A stretch of DNA of 64,000 bases from Strigamia acuminata (Eukaryota; Arthropoda; Chilopoda; Geophilomorpha; Linotaeniidae). A program made the translations under genes and the position numbers. This document shows positions 8,301 through 17,640 of this stretch, in pieces. The notes beneath the pieces are model-generated. The model saw only the letters and a list, made by a program, of their open reading frames with translations. It did no database searches and had not been told where the DNA came from. Positions within the stretch are counted from its first letter, which is position 1. The number at the start of each line of letters is the position of its first letter. The stretch is from assembly GCA_949358305.1 (NCBI GenBank), contig CASHSZ010000105.1:126001-190000 (forward strand), in the 5' to 3' direction.

Positions 8301-10151
8301 TGTAGAAATAGGATGTTCATCAGGTTTATGGGAAATGCGCGTTGATTTCGCAATTCGACAATGATTACACGAAAGTTCCTTGTTCACTTCTGCCGGTGTC
8401 ACTCCATAAACTTGGTTATTTCCGGCCAAAAGTTTCATAGCATTGGTGTGAAGATGACCCAATCTGCTGTGCCATATCCCAGTCGCATCCTTTTTAACCG
8501 TAGGCGCTGCAACTTTCTTTTGATTCGCCGACTTTAGATTCGGTTTGGAAGTTGGTGGAATTGCCTTTAATGTGTCGGCAAAGGATGGGACTTGAGGTAA
8601 TGGATTGGTAGGAACAGGTACAGGAGGTGTCTTGGACTGGGTTACTTTGATTGGTGCAGGTGGAGGAATTTCATTTGGCAAAGGAGGGAATTCGAGCCGA
8701 AAATCAGTAAAAAGTTCAGGATTTTTCGACTTTTTCTTTGCTCTTGGATACTGGATGAAATCCTCTTCTGTCGTGACTAATGTTCGGGTCGGAGCGATTG
8801 ACTGTGCAATAGGTACATCCACTGTTGACATCAGTGTTGAAGGTGGGCACAAGCCGTCAACATAGTAAAGGCCGCCCTTTTCTTTGGCCCGAAGCATTGG
8901 ATGCTTAATGTCGGATTTGTAGACATAGACGTCTCCATTCCAAATATGGATGTGATGTTTAGTTTTGTCCATTTTTGACACTGAAATCAAATTCGCCTCG
9001 AATTTTGGCGCATACAACACATCTTGGAGATTTACGACACATTCTACGTTGTTGATCATGGAGATAATCTGGACTTTGCCCTTTCCTAGAACTTCGGAAT
9101 GTCCTTGACCCAGCGCGATATTAAAAGGGACAACTTTAACAAAGTCCTGAAACCAAGCCTGGACGTGGCACACATGATCCGTTGCCCCACAATCCACTAT
9201 CCATTCATGTGATTGCATGAAGTGAATTGTGGGCATTGGTTGAAGCGCACTGGCGAAAAAGTTCGTTTCCCGTCTTGCGCTGGAATTCCCCCTTGGTCTA
9301 GAATCATCTCGGTTTGAGTTCTTGTTGCGTTTGCGGCTTGAACTCCTCGGCTTCCTTTGGAGTGAAGCTGCCGGTTGATTCTTGTCATCTCGGCGCGATG
9401 GTAATGGACATTTATTTGCGTAATGGCCAAATTCCTGGCAATTAAAACACTGCACCGAAGATAACGGTCGAGAGGGACGAGAACGATTTCTCCCACGTTG
9501 CTGTTTTTCACCAGCATAGGCACGTGGAGGTTTAGAATTGTCTATGTCGCGCGAATCCATAGCTTTGAGTCGCATATGTTCCGCGAGCAACTGTTCAGAC
9601 ACTTTCTTTGGTGTAAATTCTCCTTTGGGCAAGTGATATGTCGTGAATGAAATTTGTGAATATTCACGAGGTAATAAGTCCAAGTATTGGTAAGCGTGAT
9701 GATCAGGCGTAGTTATCTCTCCGATATCCTTCATTTGGCGGACATGATAGTCTACGCGTCCTAAGAAGTCGGCCATATCTTCGCCCTGCTCTAGGCACAA
9801 ATTCAAAAATTCGCGGCGCATGGCTGCCTGTCGTGCGCGAGATGATGGCGCATAAATGTTGGCTAAAATGTCCCATGCTTCCTTCGGGGTTTTACAATCA
9901 TCTAGCGCAGACTTCTTCGCCTCGCTTACAGAACAGTATATTAAGCCTAATGCCTTGGCTTTACGACGCTTGTATTTCTTCTTTTCCTTGTCACCCGCGG
10001 TTTTAAGGAATTCTGCCTCTTCTTCTTCAGTTACGTGTTCCCATAACTCTTCACTTCTCAGCACCATGCGCATTGAGCGCTGCCATAGTTCGTAGTTTCC
10101 TACGCTGAGAATCGGAAGGCGTCCGGAATTGGCTTCGACGGATTTTGACAT
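5346..10151 (-). CDS. Copia Gag-Pol polyprotein, intact
   Basis: This is a 1601-residue single ORF (ATG at 10151). Gag occupies about residues 1-230, with a CCHC knuckle at C235-C238-H243-C248. The protease active site is D320-C-G-A. The GAG-pre-integrase segment (HSRLGHLH... and C595/C598) is about 559-605. The integrase catalytic triad is D626, D689, E725 with 35 residues between D689 and E725. A proline/threonine-rich linker spans about 915-1000. RT runs about 1105-1350 with D1205 and the YVDD box at 1286-1289. RNase H is about 1440-1560 with D1450, E1491 and D1528. The protease triplet is D-C-G rather than the more usual D-S/T-G, and this should be checked as a possible active-site variant. 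Every other catalytic residue I looked for is present. Gag and Pol are fused with no frameshift, as in many animal Copia elements. Confidence 0.97.
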   Translation of the reverse strand: MSKSVEANSGRLPILSVGNYELWQRSMRMVLRSEELWEHVTEEEEAEFLKTAGDKEKKKYKRRKAKALGLIYCSVSEAKKSALDDCKTPKEAWDILANIYAPSSRARQAAMRREFLNLCLEQGEDMADFLGRVDYHVRQMKDIGEITTPDHHAYQYLDLLPREYSQISFTTYHLPKGEFTPKKVSEQLLAEHMRLKAMDSRDIDNSKPPRAYAGEKQQRGRNRSRPSRPLSSVQCFNCQEFGHYANKCPLPSRRDDKNQPAASLQRKPRSSSRKRNKNSNRDDSRPRGNSSARRETNFFASALQPMPTIHFMQSHEWIVDCGATDHVCHVQAWFQDFVKVVPFNIALGQGHSEVLGKGKVQIISMINNVECVVNLQDVLYAPKFEANLISVSKMDKTKHHIHIWNGDVYVYKSDIKHPMLRAKEKGGLYYVDGLCPPSTLMSTVDVPIAQSIAPTRTLVTTEEDFIQYPRAKKKSKNPELFTDFRLEFPPLPNEIPPPAPIKVTQSKTPPVPVPTNPLPQVPSFADTLKAIPPTSKPNLKSANQKKVAAPTVKKDATGIWHSRLGHLHTNAMKLLAGNNQVYGVTPAEVNKELSCNHCRIAKSTRISHKPDEHPISTKALDLLHMDVWGASRTTSYGGARYVLTIIDDATRYAWIFPMAQKSQVFGLFKDYVTRIERVTGKRVKAIRTDRGGEFLSNEFERYLKETGIQAQRTNPHSPAMNGTAERINRTMADYTRAILDETGLPNELWAEFAVTFSYIKNRCPHSRLKNEVPYILWRRRALSLRHLRKLGSKCWVHHTAPGRDKLDPRAWEGYLVGYATTTRGYRIWNPTDNKVIESIHVQIDERQSYKRSNHYRGPQQPWMGPDEDQSHQTSQTYQPLRISQPHVRFDDGLEYTDWPKFPDSEDECDTDYDSDDSTPADAQFRTPPATPTPGSPIRAPLITPVITPVPSPVITPGNTPSHTPPGSPPSFVNARRGSRGNAPQAHQAAHHGPPPTGAATAYKWRYIGGNTECRHWKREEHLRKVQEPGKLKVDVYYFPEAGLRLRSRGDVEEFCHMNNIPYDPELFYFGNMEYELENLPPPLPRVHLCRRDPTSYAEAVRFPDATKWQEAINEELDTFAERGVYEEVPKPENTTILGCKWLFKLKEDALGKPARYRARLVAQGFRQTLGVDYDEVFSPVVNFVLIRLFFCLLVVLKGWKDAHLDVKCAYLYGDLAHKVYMRIPAGATCSNPNHVWLLIKSLYGLHQSGRQWFEKLDQTLRDLGFRRLPGCNCVYIYGTSAVMLIYVDDIVLFYATDNVLTQLIALISTKFDVVNLGPITKLLGVEFIRTPKGIFIIQRAYIQKILKKFEIIADKLIKVPVTPGTTLVKGSKEDLPEFPYRSLIGSLLFLASRTRPDILFSVIMLSQFNNCYNHTHIKALMQVVRYVGNTLDYAIELSNCSNGQLWGYTDASWATEVSTSLSFGGYIAFIGNVPIGWSCRKQTSVACSTMEAEFVALVECVRELYWLDYVYSSVPMLNRSSPPLVFSDALSSIQFTSNDVENSKTKHIRVKFHWIREWYTAGAFQLRKVPGSMNVADIFTKWLGSSQLRLLISRIFNFNLS

Positions 10152-11003
10152 AATGACGTGGAGCTACGAAACAATCCGAAGCGAAGCACACAGGACGGAA
10201 AATGGTACAATTGATGAACTTGACGGTCTCGGAGCACAATATCGCGTTGCACAACACAAATACGGCGCACTATTCGAAGCACTGTCAAAGCGGATATCAA
10301 TCGAATTGGGCAACCACTTCTGAAGTGGTCAGATAACCCTAGCCAGCCAACACACAGGGGTCCGTTCGCCTACCTGGAGGCGCGGGAGTACCTGCTGGCC
10401 GCGGTAAGCACTGGCTAGGAATGAGTTTGTGCGGTGGTTCGACTGAACCGGAGGGCACAAACTATTCTAAGGGACCCACAAAAACTTAATACTATCTTAG
10501 ATACTAACAAGCTAATTACGACTACTGAAAAGCAATTTTTAATTAGTATGATGAGACGTTGCGCCAATCTAGAGATGAAAATGGCGTAGTTGCGCATTTA
10601 AAATGCGAAAATCGTCGAAAAATCGTCGATACAACGACCGTACACGGTGTACTAAGTCGGGAATTAGTCCAAATCGTCGTTCACGCTGTGTAAAGCGGGT
10701 TTCCAACGTTGATTCTCGTTGGAAAATGGCGAAAATCTGAAAATAAATTGAAATTCGTCTCGAAAATTGCGAAACCCGCAGAAATCCGGACGAAATTAAA
10801 TGAAAAATTGTAGAGCTGGTCGTGCAGACTACGTGAGAACGTCGGCGTGTCGTCTCGAACGTTCTAGAGACGAAAATCGTCGCGGAAATCGGCGCAATCT
10901 GCAAATAGAAAATTTATCGCAAATTCGCGAATTTCGCGAAAATGGCGATAAAATTAGCGGTTTCGGCGTGCTGCAAGGATAGCAACCACCCTCTGCTACC
11001 ACT
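10152..11003 (-). promoter_or_regulatory. Copia 5' leader with initiator tRNA-Met PBS
   Basis: The internal region begins at 11003. The PBS is at 10986-11001 (minus strand TGGTAGCAGAGGGTGG). It is complementary to the 3' end of animal initiator tRNA-Met with one mismatch in 16. The following about 830 nt to the Gag ATG is untranslated leader. Short frames there have no family features. Confidence 0.85.
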
Positions 11004-11473
11004 TGTAGCAGAGGAGTGCGCTCACAGTATAAAATACTGTGTGTGGAAGCGAGTTTAAATGCCGAAACACGGCTAACATGAGCGCAATGACGTGCGCACA
11101 CCTCCAGCGCTTGAAAATGGTTGAAAATGAAGTCACTGCACTCTAAAGTGCTCATATATAGCAAACACAATGTAAAATAAACTAAATGTTTAATAAAAAC
11201 AAAAATGCTTACATAATGTGGTCCATTTAGATGGAGAAAATACATGAGTGCTTGCTGGCATGCAAGCGGCCATTGTGATTGTGAAAAACATACATGCACA
11301 CCATCTGGTGTTGATAATAAGTAATACAAAAGTAAACAGTATAGAGGCAGCATTATGCCCAATGTTAAATAATGAAATAAATCCTAATAAATACACTAGG
11401 CTGCATAATGCAGTAATACATTAAGAAATATCCGTAATGAGTACGGAGGACTGTTTGGCATTGATAAACAACA
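11004..11473 (-). repeat. 5' LTR of the Copia element
   Basis: This is a 470-bp copy of 4668-5137. Its PBS-proximal end (minus strand CTCTGCTACA) is complementary to the PBS three bases further on, giving a 10-bp perfect inverted repeat across the LTR/internal junction (10990-11014). Confidence 0.97.
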
Positions 11474-13048
11474 GTTTCTTGGTCCCTTCGGGGGGACTTC
11501 TCCGCCATCCCGTGATTTCTTCGAGCCTCCGGAGGGCGGCGGCTCCTTTTCGTCGCTGCTCCCGTAAAAAGAATGCCATTTATTCTCTTCGCTTTCTGGG
11601 CGCTCGCGGTCCTTATTCGCGTTCTTTTTGTTGAGTAACGCGTCGATTGCGGCGCTTCTTTCGGATCGTTTCGAGGGGTTACGGTTTCTGGATTTTCTAT
11701 CCGGTTGGTCGTCTTCCTGTGACTTCCTCTTTTTTGTTTCGGCGTTGGAGCCGCTGGTGGGCTCTTTGTCCGTTTTCGGATCCTCCTTTTTATTCTTCTC
11801 CGAAACGTCCGGCTCGTACTCTCTTTGGAATTTCTCTGTTTCCTTTTCCCAATTTTCGGCTTCCCATCGTTTCTGCTCGTCAATTATTGCTTTTTTCTTA
11901 GCTTGGTACTCGTCGGTCCATCTGTACCTCTCCCATTCTTCTTGTTCTTCACGAAATTGCTCCTTTTCTCTCCTTGCTCTTGCGGCTTTCATCCTTTCGT
12001 GGTATTGCTCTTCCCACTTCTGGTGTTGCTGCTGAGCTTCTTCTCTCAGTTTCTGCAATTTCTCGGCTTTTCGTTGGGCCAGGAGGGCTCGGAATTGTTC
12101 TTCGTAGTCTTGGGCTTCTCTGTGCCTTCCTTCTACTGTATTATTCCATTCTCTTCGTATTTTTGCTTCCTGCTCTTCCCTTATCCTCTGTACCATTTCT
12201 TCCGTTTCCTCCGTGGTCCTTTTTTCACGCTGCAGTCGTTCCTCTTCCTCGTTCCAAAGTTCTCTCCTCTCAGCGCTTACTCTACGCTGACGATTTATCG
12301 TTTCCTGCCTCGATTCTTCTCGGGCTTTCTCCCGAGATTCGTGAAGGGCTTTGTGAGGATCGGGCACGAAGTTACCTACGTCACTCGGCGTTTCTTGCGA
12401 TACAGGCGTCTCCGCCGCTGGTCTTGCGACTGGCGTCGGGGCCTGTGCTGCACAAATTGCTTTTGTGAGTATAGTAATCGAGTCCCAGACTGACGTTCCC
12501 GGCGGAATATCGGTTACTGCCTTCAGTCGGGCTGCTTGTTGCGATAGATGAATTAAATGGGCGACTTCGGGGGAAACAGGGGCAGGTCTCGCCGAGGCGC
12601 TGGAGGCCATCGGGGTCCTACTCGTATTTCTCGCCGGAGTTTCGTTCAGGGGGGCAGATTGGTGACTTTTTGCCGGTGATGGGCTGCTGTCGATTGTAGT
12701 CGTCCGCCTCGGAGTTTCTATTTTCTCCTTGGCTACTAGTATCGGCACTCGTCCTGTTGTTGTATCGCGAATTTCTTCTTGATTTTCTAGGACTTCCGTA
12801 TCGGTATCTTCGACAAAGGGCATATCTGAGGAGAGCGGCTCTCGCTCGGGCTCGGTTAGGGCCTCGAGCGAAGCAGCTGCTTCCTCTTTCTGCGCCTTTG
12901 CTTTCCTCCGATTCGCTCGGGCTTTCGCCTTCGCGGATTGTTCGGGAACCGGGCCGCCCGACCTTAGGTTATAGTCGGAGGTCCGTTTTCCCTTTTCGAG
13001 CGTAGGTCGCTCGTTATCAGACGCGGATTGTTCATCTTGGTCTGACAT
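11474..13048 (-). CDS. Gag of Gypsy element A, 5' half
   Basis: This is the N-terminal 525 residues, starting at an ATG (13048) 76 bp after the tRNA-Pro-type PBS. The start of the protein carries a DYNLR motif and a Lys/Arg/Ala-rich basic stretch (about 35-60). Residues about 235-410 form an extremely charged Glu/Arg/Lys-rich helix typical of a long coiled coil or single alpha helix. A Lys/Arg-Ser rich segment follows. The reading frame then runs into the Copia LTR and ends there artificially. The true continuation is 4662-3118. No frameshift or stop is seen in this half. Confidence 0.88.
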
Positions 13049-13123
13049 TTCTTTGAGTAATTCTTCGATTTGGGTTATTATATTAAATGAGAGATCACAA
13101 GTTCAGTTGAGATTTATTTCTAA

Positions 13124-13141
13124 ATCCCGGACGGGCCCCCA
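13124..13141 (-). promoter_or_regulatory. Primer binding site of element A, tRNA-Pro type
   Basis: Minus strand TGGGGGCCCGTCCGGGAT differs by one base from the well-known retroviral tRNA-Pro PBS. It is separated from the LTR end by CG, and the gag ATG follows at 13048. Confidence 0.88.
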
Positions 13142-13143
13142 CG

Positions 13144-13962
13144 TGTCGCGTCCTACCTGGTGATAGGTTTAATGAGCTAACGTGTATTACTTTACCTGTG
13201 ATCCTACTAAATATGTAAATTACCCAAATGAATACTAAGTATATTTAAATGAACAAATAGGTTTATTCAATAGGCGTAAGCCTTAAAATACACTCAGTAT
13301 AAAACTAGAGTCGACTTGGTCAGAGTCGAACAAAGGATTTCCCAAGATGGCGTCGTCGGTTCCGCGTGGTCGGCGGAACAAAGGCGGCGTCTCGAGTTGT
13401 CGTTAATTCGTCACGGATTCGTCGTTCACGGACGCGGTGGAATGCTCTTTCGAGTCTTCTATCCGTGCCTGTTGTCTAGGGGTTGGTTTTAGCGTCGCAA
13501 GGCTCCGTCCAGAAACGAGGAGTTTCTTACAGGGCACTCGGACACTTTGGTGGCGGAATAACCGTGGGTCGGTTATTCGGTGTGAATTCACAAGGGTTAT
13601 TTTCCTGCTTTCGCGGGAAATAAACGCACAGTGTAAATTCGTGAGAGTTACAGTTGCACTGGAATCAGCGGTCCTCGATCAATCCTAACTTGTACTTGAA
13701 GTTGGCCTGACGGTGAGGTAGTTGCTGTGTTCTTGGTGTCGTTTGTGTAAGTTCTGCTTGTAGGGCGCGAAACTCTACCTGATATAGGCCAGGGTGAGGG
13801 GCCTGGCTCGGCCAATGGGGGCCGGCCACGCGTCACCTCACCCCCTCGGGGCACGCGCTTCCCAGGGGGGGAAGGCGGAGCCAACGCGAGGGAACTGACC
13901 TTTCCTAGTGACTCATGCGGATGGCGTCCACTGGAGGGACGACCACCCGCGGGGTCACCACA
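13144..13962 (-). repeat. 5' LTR of Gypsy element A
   Basis: This is an 819-bp block with TG...CA ends (minus strand TGTGGTGACC...GCGACA), placed between the tRNA-Pro PBS and interrupted BEL gag sequence. A polyadenylation hexamer (AATAAA, minus strand) lies near 13265, close to the 3' end as expected for R/U5. The inner boundary is fixed by the PBS. The outer boundary is fixed by where the BEL reading frame stops. The partner LTR is off-window. Confidence 0.85.
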
Positions 13963-14977
13963 TGTTGTGAGACGTTTCTGGCTTCGATTGGGTTTTTAGC
14001 ATGTCGTATTTGGCGTGTTTAGCTATGTGATCACTCAACCAGTCCATCAACCTTGCTATCGACCTCTCTCCGTCGCAGTCTTTGTCATATTCCATGATTA
14101 TACTGCGCGGAACAGCCGACGACAGCACGGGGAAAATGGTCCGCTGTATTTCTGCCAAAGGCACGTCAATGTTGGCTAAATTTTCTATGTTAACTTCCAC
14201 GTGTCTGTGGAGTTTTTGTAAACCCATTCGATCTCGTTCGCTGCTAACAGATGGCAAATTTATGAGATTAGACAGGTATTTATTTTCGAGTACGATTTTA
14301 TCGCCGTATTTCTTCTGCAGACGTGCGATTGCGACGGTGTAATTTCCTGCGGTGATTTCGAGTGCTTTTATATCGTCGAGCGCCTCTCCAACCAGGTAAT
14401 TTCTTAAATATAAAAGTTTATTTGTTCCATCCAATTGTTCATCGTCTCCGACTTGGATAGAAAATGTCTTCCAAAACCCTCCCCATTCTTCTGGCTTACG
14501 CCCGTCAAACTTAGGTATTTCTAGCGGCTTACGTTTGATGAATGGCTGGCCGTTCGTTGGGGTCGTGCGTGGTGTTGCCGCCGTCACTGCTGCGGTAATA
14601 GCCGCCGCTAGTGCGTCGATGTCCGCCGGTTGCGCGTCCGCGTTCGGTCGTGGATTCTGGGGTAAATTAGGCGGGTAATTCATTTGAGTGTACCTGTTTA
14701 GATCGGCTCTTGATGCGGCCAAGCGGTCCTCCAATGCGTCGAGTGCTATTACGGTCTCGTCAATCTCCTGGTCGTTTTTTGCTTGATCCAGTGTGGCGTC
14801 GAACGTTTGTTGCACTCGCTTCTGTTTTTGTTCGAGCTGTTGCAGCCATAATTCGATTGTGGCTTGCGGAATTGCAGCTCGCCCATTCAGCGCAGTGGTT
14901 ATCGTGGTCAGGAGTGTTTCCGTGACCATCATGGCCGCTCGGAATGCTTTGTTCTTTAACTCGAAATTTCTCACCAT
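13963..14977 (-). CDS. BEL/Pao Gag, truncated by insertion of element A
   Basis: These are the first about 338 residues of a BEL/Pao polyprotein from the ATG at 14977. The N-terminal 100 residues are helical. Residues about 165-300 carry the hallmark BEL/Pao Gag (DUF1759-type) sequence: a LEIPKFDGRKPEEW motif, then LLYLRNYLVGEAL and a tryptophan-poor helical domain. The frame stops inside element A's LTR at 13955, so the last two residues are LTR-derived. The remainder of the BEL element should be on the far side of element A, left of the window. Frame and start are otherwise undamaged. Confidence 0.92.
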
Positions 14978-15013
14978 TTTAGTAGATTTTTAGATGAATT
15001 CGGAATTTAAAAT

Positions 15014-15034
15014 GTTCCCGGGTTTCGGCACCAA
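15014..15034 (-). promoter_or_regulatory. Primer binding site of BEL element, tRNA-Phe type
   Basis: Minus strand TGGTGCCGAAACCCGGGA (15033-15016) is an 18-nt perfect complement of the 3' end of animal tRNA-Phe with CCA. It abuts the LTR end and precedes the BEL gag ATG by about 40 bp. Confidence 0.85.
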
Positions 15035-15560
15035 TGTTAAACTTGAAGTAAATAAAAATATATTCAAAGTTTACCAATCAATTTCTAAAGTCCTTGACTA
15101 CAAGTGGATGTAACAGTTGAAACTCGCGTTGAAGTCCAAGATGGCGTTGGAGTATAAAGGAGCACGACCACACAGTTTTAGTTGAAAAAGTACACTGAGT
15201 TTATTCTATTCAAAAAAGGAAAAGGAAATGCAAATGACACGGTTCACAGAACCAATCACAAGCATCCGTAAGATAGGGGAATGACGTGTTCGAGCAGAGG
15301 AATGCAAAGGGATTAAAAGGGATTAACAAGTTAAGATTCCAATAAAAGAACAGGTCAACACATCTCAATGGAAATACAAAATACATTATAATATAAAAAT
15401 GTAACATCGAAATCAAATACACAAATCAAATAAAATCATAAATTCAATATTAAAAAATCACAAGTAAAAAATAGAAATATAAATCAACAATACTAATTTA
15501 AACAATATAAATGAAACTCAAATAATAATTCACGCGTAAAATCATCCGATTTTCACAATT
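15035..15560 (-). repeat. 5' LTR of BEL/Pao element (outer limit uncertain)
   Basis: Minus-strand LTR ending ...TTTAACA next to the PBS. The region to about 15560 is AT-rich and contains no ORF. Its outer end cannot be fixed because the other LTR is not in the window. 15560-15713 holds nothing I recognise. Confidence 0.6.
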
Positions 15561-15713
15561 GCGCTGGTTCATTTTATAATATTTTCCAAAATTCATTTTT
15601 GCCCTTTGGAACTCATTAAGTTAGTAGCATTGCAAATTGTAGATAAGAAATAATCATCTGGATGTTCTTCCTAGTTGACATCGCGTTTCATCACACTATT
15701 GAAACATTCTGAA

Positions 15714-16282
15714 TTATTTTTTTGTAGCCGTGATATCACGAGATGCTTCATATTTATCTGTATTGAATCTAGCACTGTGCTGTTTAATATCAGGATATAC
15801 CGGTATGTTCTTAATATATGAACAAAAGTTCAATGCCCATGAGTCTTCAAAAGTTGCATATTTCTTTAGGAGTGAATCTTCTGACTTGCAATCTAGCAAT
15901 TGTACCACATCATCTTTCAGCTCGTTGTCTTTGAAAAATTAAGTGGTAACAGAGCGCGTTCAAATTCTAAAACTGTTAATGGTAGTGGAGGAAACGTGCC
16001 TCTGCGTCTCTTCGCCATCCCCGGTTGTGTTCGTGCAAAGGAAAGAGTTGCATTGGGATGTTCCTCTCCAACTCTGTCGTATATAGAACGATAGCTCTCA
16101 GGCGGATCCGATTCAGCCTGTTGTCTAATTGCTGTAGCAAACCTTCTGTTAGCATAATGAACATTCGCATCATCATGCCCGACACAATGTGGCTGCGACA
16201 ATCTCAAAACTGTAAACCCCAACTCCTTGGCTCGAGAATCAAACATGTAACTAATAAAATTATCTTTTACTGCAGCTACAAC
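15714..16282 (-). pseudogene. MULE/FLYWCH-type transposase-like exon, decayed
   Basis: The frame starts at a plausible AG acceptor (exon from 16282). It encodes a segment with a His-x-His terminus followed by a helical region and an RRRxxFPPLP motif. This resembles the region after the FLYWCH zinc finger in animal MULE-type transposase proteins. The frame shifts near 15940, after which a further 60 codons (15908-15714) continue to a stop. It is spliced in silico to the DDE_3 exons to its right, so it is either a fusion or a composite pseudogene. The family call is tentative and rests on motif resemblance. Confidence 0.4.
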
Positions 16283-16357
16283 CTGCAGTGTAATAAATAA
16301 AAAATTAATAAATCAATAAATCAATTAAAGTAAATGTTATATTTTTAAGTTTAATAC

Positions 16358-16935
16358 CTCCAGTAACTCAGCCTTCAAGTAGTGATTTTCAAAATAAGCA
16401 TTGTGGTCAATGCACCATTGTTGAATCTTAGCTTTTAGTCACGCACTTGTTGGTGACGGATCCAATTTCACAGTGTGATAGGGCGCGTTGTCCATCACTA
16501 TTACACTGCCTTCTTGTAAATTCGGAAAAACGTTCTCCATCCATTGCATGAAATTTGTGGAGTTCATATCCGAATGATAATCACCTTCAGATTTCTTGGC
16601 ACTGAAAAGATAAATTAAATAAATAAAAATGCTTTCATTTTTTTGAAATCAATTAAATTACTTGAAAACCAGCAAACCATTCTCGACGAATCCGGTCTCA
16701 CGTCCAATAAGACTGACAATCAACCTCCCGCCTTTAGATGTAGGATGTTTCAGTCCTGTTGTTAATACATTCAAAAAAGCATCTCTGTGAGATTTTATGA
16801 TACTGTCTGCCCATTCCTTGGTTACATATTCACCTGTAATAATAATTATTAATTAGTATTGAGTTTAAATTTTTATAATTAAGTTTAATTACCTGCATTT
16901 ACCCATGTTTCGTCTGTGTAATAAATTTTTTACCT
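16358..16935 (-). pseudogene. DDE_3-family transposase, three exons, one nonsense codon
   Basis: Three minus-strand exons with GT-AG introns in matching phase. Exon one ends at 16893 and carries the first catalytic Asp in YTDETWVNAG. Exon two is 16833-16662. Exon three is 16601-16358, with the GDYHSDMN motif and the second Asp in VIVMDNAPYHT. The final Glu region is not found in its usual form. Exon three has a TGA at 16441-16439 where the family has Trp, and an in-frame TAA precedes exon one, so this copy is dead. The Tc1/mariner-like DDE_3 family with this motif set is widely multiplied in arthropods and other invertebrates. Confidence 0.75.
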
Positions 16936-16969
16936 GCCCGATGATGGACTCCAAACCTGGAAAATTAAG

Positions 16970-17640
16970 ACTCACCAGCAGTTTATTTCATCCACAGTCA
17001 ACATGGTAGCAGAGGCATTGTTCTCTGGTGAGTTGCTGTCGTTTTTGAACAATTTTCGTGCTATTTCCACGTCGCAGACGGCCGCGACGCACGGAAACCG
17101 AGGGCGGAGCGAGACGAATCGTTTCCAGCACGTCGCACGGAAGCGCAGCCAACTACGGGGGAGGCAGACGGAATATTTCGCCAAAGGACATTTTCACAGC
17201 AGGATTTTCGGTGTTCAACGTGTTGGAACTGTTCAACGGATACCACAGCAGGGCCGAAATAGTGCTCGGTCACCTCGGCCGAGTCGATTCTTGTCGCCAG
17301 TTTGTAATTTGTCGCCATGTTTTGCGCTTCTTTGCGTTCATGTCCAGCGGCGGCATAACCCCTGTCCCTTACTTTTTTCCCATTTCGTTCCTCTTCGGTC
17401 GCCACAGAGCGACGTACTAGTTTCTGCACAGTGCTGTGTTTGTTCGCAACAATTGGTCATCAACCGGTAGCGCTGCAACACGATTTGCTTCTTGTTGAGA
17501 ATTTATTTGTTTTTGCAACAATCTCTCATCGTTTCCAAGCAAGGCATGCTTTTTTTCTCTCTGCAAAGCATCTTTTATTTAAAGTTTGGCCCGTGATTCA
17601 GGAGACAATTGAGCACGTGGTATGTATTTACGTTTAGGTT
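16970..17640. other. No gene assigned
   Basis: GC-richer than its surroundings, with open frames on both strands up to 155 codons. None has a family motif I recognise. It could be the 5' part of the transposase pseudogene to its left or an unrelated fragment. Confidence 0.3.

Larger units (their letters stand above)
4668..11473 (-). mobile_element. Complete Ty1/Copia retrotransposon, young insertion
   Basis: The element is 6806 bp, bounded by two 470-bp LTRs (4668-5137 and 11004-11473) that appear identical on inspection. It is flanked by the 5-bp target duplication GTTTC (4663-4667 and 11474-11478). It has a PBS complementary to initiator tRNA-Met, a single uninterrupted 1601-codon Gag-Pol frame and a polypurine tract. 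Domain order protease-integrase-RT-RNase H is Copia-type. Identical LTRs and an unbroken ORF indicate a very recent, possibly still active copy. It sits in the gag of Gypsy element A in the same orientation. Confidence 0.97.
2393..13962 (-). mobile_element. Gypsy-type element A, 3'-incomplete and split by Copia
   Basis: 5' LTR (13144-13962), PBS, split gag, frameshift site and protease in order on the minus strand; RT, integrase and 3' LTR are not in the window. Protease placed directly after Gag with a zinc knuckle, plus the PBS type, fit Ty3/Gypsy or retrovirus-like elements. It is inserted in the BEL element's gag and carries the Copia insertion inside its own gag. Confidence 0.85.
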
